From positions 1-7,468 of the forward strand of contig PWRV01000175.1 in NCBI GenBank assembly GCA_003563455.1: a stretch of 7,468 nucleotides of DNA. Direction: 5' to 3'. Position numbers and translations under genes: made by a program. Shown here piece after piece: positions 5,769 through 7,468 of the stretch (position 1 is its first letter; every line of letters starts with the position of its first letter). This DNA is from Thioalkalivibrio sp. (GTDB lineage Bacteria > Pseudomonadota > Gammaproteobacteria > Ectothiorhodospirales > Ectothiorhodospiraceae). The notes under the pieces are model-generated. The model was not told the DNA's origin and searched no databases. It saw only the letters and a list, made by a program, of their open reading frames with translations.

Positions 5769-6495
5769 GCTGGTCGTCCGCGACGTCGTGATCACCACGC
5801 TGCTGCTCGGCCTGTTCGCCGCGATCGGGACCGGGGTGGTGGCCTGGGTCCACTCGGGTACCGAGGCCCGCATCATCGATAACCGGCTGCAGATGACCCG
5901 CGCACGCGTGACCCAGGTGCTCGAGGGCGTCGACTACGACAACGACCCGGTGGCGGACCACCACCGGCTCAGCGACGAGCGCCTCGGCGGCGAAGACCTG
6001 CCCGTGTGGATCGCGCGGCGCGGGACCGAGGTCGTCGGTGTCGCCGTCTCCGCGATCGCCCCGGACGGGTATAGCGGGGACATCCACCTGCTGGTGGGGA
6101 TCGACCGGACCGGCACCGTGCGCGGTGTCCGGATCACCCAGCACCGCGAGACGCCCGGCCTGGGCGACGACATCGAGGTCGAACGCTCGGACTGGGTCCA
6201 CGACTTTCGCGGGCGTTCGCTCGGGGATCCGCCGATCGAACGGTGGCGGGTGCGTCGCGACGGCGGGGTCTTCGACCAGTTCACCGGGGCTACCGTCACC
6301 CCGCGTGCGGTTGTGCGAGCGGTCCGCAATGCCCTGCTATATTTCGAGCAGCACTCGGAGGAACTGCTGGCCCTGCCGCCGCCGGAGGAGGATGAGGTGC
6401 TGACGATCGATCCCGCCGTGCCGGAGATCCCGGATCCCGCGACACCCACCGAGCCGCTGCCCGGGGCGGCACCACCGGGGGATACGCTGCCATGA
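5761..6495 (+). CDS. rnfG: Rnf electron transport complex subunit RnfG (RsxG), covalent FMN protein
   Basis: RnfG is a membrane-anchored FMN protein, related to NqrC, that relays electrons on the periplasmic side of the Rnf complex. The 244-residue protein has a single N-terminal anchor (about residues 9-30, VVITTLLLGLF...) followed by a soluble domain. That domain includes GYSGDIHLLVGID (103-115) and HRETPGLGDDIE (128-139), both characteristic of the FMN-binding family. The flavinylation motif D172-Q-F-T-G-A-T178 fits Dxx(S/T)GAT exactly, with Thr178 the expected site of FMN transfer by ApbE; no apbE gene lies in the window. GTG 5761 is chosen because of the GGGAG 6 bases upstream and the short lead before the anchor. 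Residues from about 205 on form a Pro- and Glu/Asp-rich tail beyond the usual end of the family. The TGA stop overlaps the rnfE ATG by 4 bases (ATGA). Confidence 0.97.
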   Translation: MARLVVRDVVITTLLLGLFAAIGTGVVAWVHSGTEARIIDNRLQMTRARVTQVLEGVDYDNDPVADHHRLSDERLGGEDLPVWIARRGTEVVGVAVSAIAPDGYSGDIHLLVGIDRTGTVRGVRITQHRETPGLGDDIEVERSDWVHDFRGRSLGDPPIERWRVRRDGGVFDQFTGATVTPRAVVRAVRNALLYFEQHSEELLALPPPEEDEVLTIDPAVPEIPDPATPTEPLPGAAPPGDTLP

Positions 6496-7190
6496 TCACC
6501 AGCGGCTACGGCGACATCATCCGCGAGGGTCTGTGGAACAACAATCCGGGGCTCGTCCAGCTGCTCGGGCTGTGCCCGCTGCTCGCAATCTCCGGAACCG
6601 TGGTCAATGCACTCGGCCTCGGTCTCGCGACCATCGCCACGCTGGTGATTTCCAACACGCTGGTCTCCCTGCTGCGCGAACACGTGCGCCCCGAGATCCG
6701 CATCCCGGTCTACGTGCTGATCATTGCCTCGGCGGTCACGGCGATCGAACTGGTGATGAACGCGTGGTTCCACGGGCTGTTCCTGGTGCTGGGCATCTTC
6801 ATCCCGCTGATCGTGACCAACTGCGCGATCATCGGACGCGCCGAGGCCTTCGCCTCCCGCAATTCGGTGCCGCGGGCGGCGGTCGACGGTCTTGCCATGG
6901 GGGTCGGCTTTACCGGCGTGCTGGTGGCGATCGGCGCGCTGCGCGAGATCGTCGGCCAGGGCAGTCTGCTGGACAACGCCCACCTGCTGTTCGGCGAGTG
7001 GGGCCGCGACCTGCGCATCGAGATCTTCCCGCAGGAACACGGCTTCCTGCTCGCGCTGCTGCCGCCCGGTGCCTTTCTGGCGATGGGCCTGCTGATCGCG
7101 GTAAAGAACCTGATCGACGCCCGTCTCGAGGGCCGTGCGGCCCCCAGCGCCACCACCGAGCCCACCGCGCCAGCGCCCTCGCAATCCTGA
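6492..7190 (+). CDS. rnfE: Rnf electron transport complex subunit RnfE (RsxE)
   Basis: RnfE is an integral membrane subunit homologous to RnfA and packs against it in inverted topology. The 232-residue length matches the family (about 231). The N-terminus contains the conserved GLWNNNPGLVQLLGLCPLLA (13-32) with Cys28. The second half-membrane motif, IPLIVTNCAIIGRAEAF (104-120), has Cys111. These cysteines are the partners of RnfA Cys25 and Cys113 around the intramembrane iron-sulfur centre. Roughly six helices are visible (about 21-40, 42-62, 72-92, 96-115, 130-150 and 184-206), with a polar loop at 153-183. The last ~17 residues are an Ala/Pro/Ser/Thr-rich tail. GGGGGA sits 9 bases before the ATG, inside rnfG. 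It is the last gene of the operon. The nth gene that follows rnfE in Escherichia coli is not seen in the 278 bases downstream. Confidence 0.98.
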   Translation: MITSGYGDIIREGLWNNNPGLVQLLGLCPLLAISGTVVNALGLGLATIATLVISNTLVSLLREHVRPEIRIPVYVLIIASAVTAIELVMNAWFHGLFLVLGIFIPLIVTNCAIIGRAEAFASRNSVPRAAVDGLAMGVGFTGVLVAIGALREIVGQGSLLDNAHLLFGEWGRDLRIEIFPQEHGFLLALLPPGAFLAMGLLIAVKNLIDARLEGRAAPSATTEPTAPAPSQS

Positions 7191-7234
7191 CCCCTCCCCG
7201 CTCCAAAGTGCCGGGTGGCGGGTGCCGATTTTCT

Positions 7235-7300
7235 TGTGGGAGCTGCCTCCCGGCCGCGCAGCGGCGTCAGACAGGGCCATCGCGGCTGGAAGCCGCTCCT
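7235..7300. repeat. Inverted pair of REP-like palindromes (BIME-like) after rnfE
   Basis: The left unit starts TGTGGGAGC and ends GGCCGCG (7235-7258). The right unit (7279-7300), read on the opposite strand, is AGGAGCGGCTTCCAGCCGCG followed by AT. The two align with 16 of 19 positions identical and one gap, separated by about 20 bases. Each also folds by itself: GGGAG/CTCCC around CTGC in the left (7238-7251) and GCGGCT/AGCCGC around GGA in the right (7282-7296). The TGTxGGAGCGGCTTC...GCCGCGA pattern is a familiar repetitive extragenic palindrome type in gammaproteobacteria, mobilised by RAYT transposases. It sits 45 bases after the rnfE stop and could also protect the 3' end of the operon mRNA or help end transcription. 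Confidence 0.65.
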
Positions 7301-7468
7301 GATATGGATTGACCTGTCAAGGTTTGGCGATAGCGTTCGATAGAAACCTCCTGCGTTCAATGTCTTCGGGTCAGGGCACGAGAAGCGAGTTGCGACGGTG
7401 GATCACTCTGATATACGTGGGTTGGTTACCGACCGGACTTCACTTCGTCGCGGAGCTGCCCTTCTCTA
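7301..7468. other. Trailing segment of lower GC content, no recognised gene
   Basis: G+C falls to a little over half here, clearly below the operon. Visible items are a small palindrome TTGAC-CT-GTCAA (7309-7320), a + strand frame from an ATG at 7360 to the window edge, and 13 sense codons on the - strand ending in a TAA at 7426-7428. The drop in GC and the adjoining REP pair suggest an intergenic or acquired stretch. Confidence 0.5.
7360..7468 (+). CDS. Possible start of an unknown protein, cut by the window edge
   Basis: An ATG at 7360 opens 36 codons to the window end, beginning MSSGQGTRSELRRW and continuing with a hydrophobic stretch (ITLIYVGWLPTGLHFVAEL) that could be a membrane segment. 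I do not recognise the protein. No Shine-Dalgarno sequence precedes the ATG. Upstream, TTGACC (7309-7314) and TAGCGT (7331-7336) are 16 bases apart as a weak promoter. About two thirds of third positions are G/C, lower than in the rnf genes. The stretch is too short to separate from chance, and a competing - strand frame overlaps it. Confidence 0.15.
   Translation, partial: MSSGQGTRSELRRWITLIYVGWLPTGLHFVAELPFS

Noticed and set aside
4443..5876. Long - strand open frame opposite rnfC, rnfD and the start of rnfG
   Set aside because: It is antisense to conserved genes, and its translation is dominated by His, Arg, Gln and Glu with no family signature.
7196..7235. Possible intrinsic terminator: short GC stems followed by GATTTTCTT
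   Set aside because: The T-run at 7229-7235 is suggestive, but the stem that abuts it (GGC-GGGT-GCC) is only 3-4 bp. The stronger pairing CCCGC/GCGGG (7197-7201 with 7218-7222) is several bases too far from the T-run.
5934..7280. Long - strand open frame opposite rnfG and rnfE, reaching into the REP pair
   Set aside because: It begins inside the palindromes and overlaps two certain genes. No motif or ribosome binding site supports it.
7344..7358. AGGAGG on the - strand near 7348-7353, resembling a strong ribosome binding site
   Set aside because: No ATG, GTG or TTG follows at a normal distance, and the - strand frame beyond it soon stops within the REP region.
7426..7467. Possible C-terminus of a - strand gene (REGQLRDEVKSGR then stop)
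   Set aside because: Only 13 sense codons are visible. The residues look like a plausible charged tail, but this is far too little to call a gene, and it competes with the + strand frame from 7360.
1..7468. Search for CRISPR arrays, tRNA or rRNA genes, insertion sequences and attachment sites
   Set aside because: No regularly spaced direct repeats, no tRNA-like cloverleaf and no transposase or integrase motifs were seen; the only repeat elements are the REP pair and short GC-rich dyads.

Overview
The window is GC-rich (roughly two thirds G+C by eye), with strong G/C preference at third codon positions. It carries genes in the order metG – mtnB-like – rnfA-B-C-D-G-E, all on the + strand. The proteobacterial-type Rnf gene order (A, B, C, D, G, E), a methionyl-tRNA synthetase with a fused C-terminal tRNA-binding domain, and an REP-like palindrome pair after the operon together suggest a high-GC gammaproteobacterium. 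The Chromatiales/Ectothiorhodospiraceae type (for example Thioalkalivibrio-like) is a reasonable guess, but the sequence does not prove a genus.

Layout. Positions 1-972 are the 3' part of metG, covering the anticodon-binding region, a long Ala/Pro/Gly linker and the C-terminal OB-fold domain. A 170-base gap with a 9-bp inverted repeat follows. Positions 1143-1766 encode a class II aldolase-family protein most like MtnB, methylthioribulose-1-phosphate dehydratase of methionine salvage. A 186-base gap holds the best promoter candidate for the rnf operon. Positions 1953-7190 are a complete, intact rnfABCDGE operon with tight spacing: gaps of 4 and 27 bases, then overlaps of 1, 8 and 4 bases. Positions 7191-7300 hold an inverted pair of REP-like palindromes. 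The last ~170 bases are less GC-rich and contain no gene I can identify, only a weak candidate for the start of a reading frame at 7360.

How the genes work together. RnfA, RnfD and RnfE form the membrane core. RnfG is a membrane-anchored FMN subunit on the periplasmic side. RnfB and RnfC carry iron-sulfur clusters and the NADH/flavin site on the cytoplasmic side. The complex couples electron transfer between ferredoxin and NAD(H) to ion movement across the membrane; related Rsx complexes keep SoxR reduced. MetG and MtnB share only a methionine theme with each other, and nothing in the sequence ties either to Rnf function.

I found no undescribed system. The points most worth checking are the unusual residue in the RnfD flavinylation motif, the Asn-to-His change in the MtnB-like protein, the isolated placement of the mtnB-like gene, the C-terminal extension of RnfG, and the REP pair.
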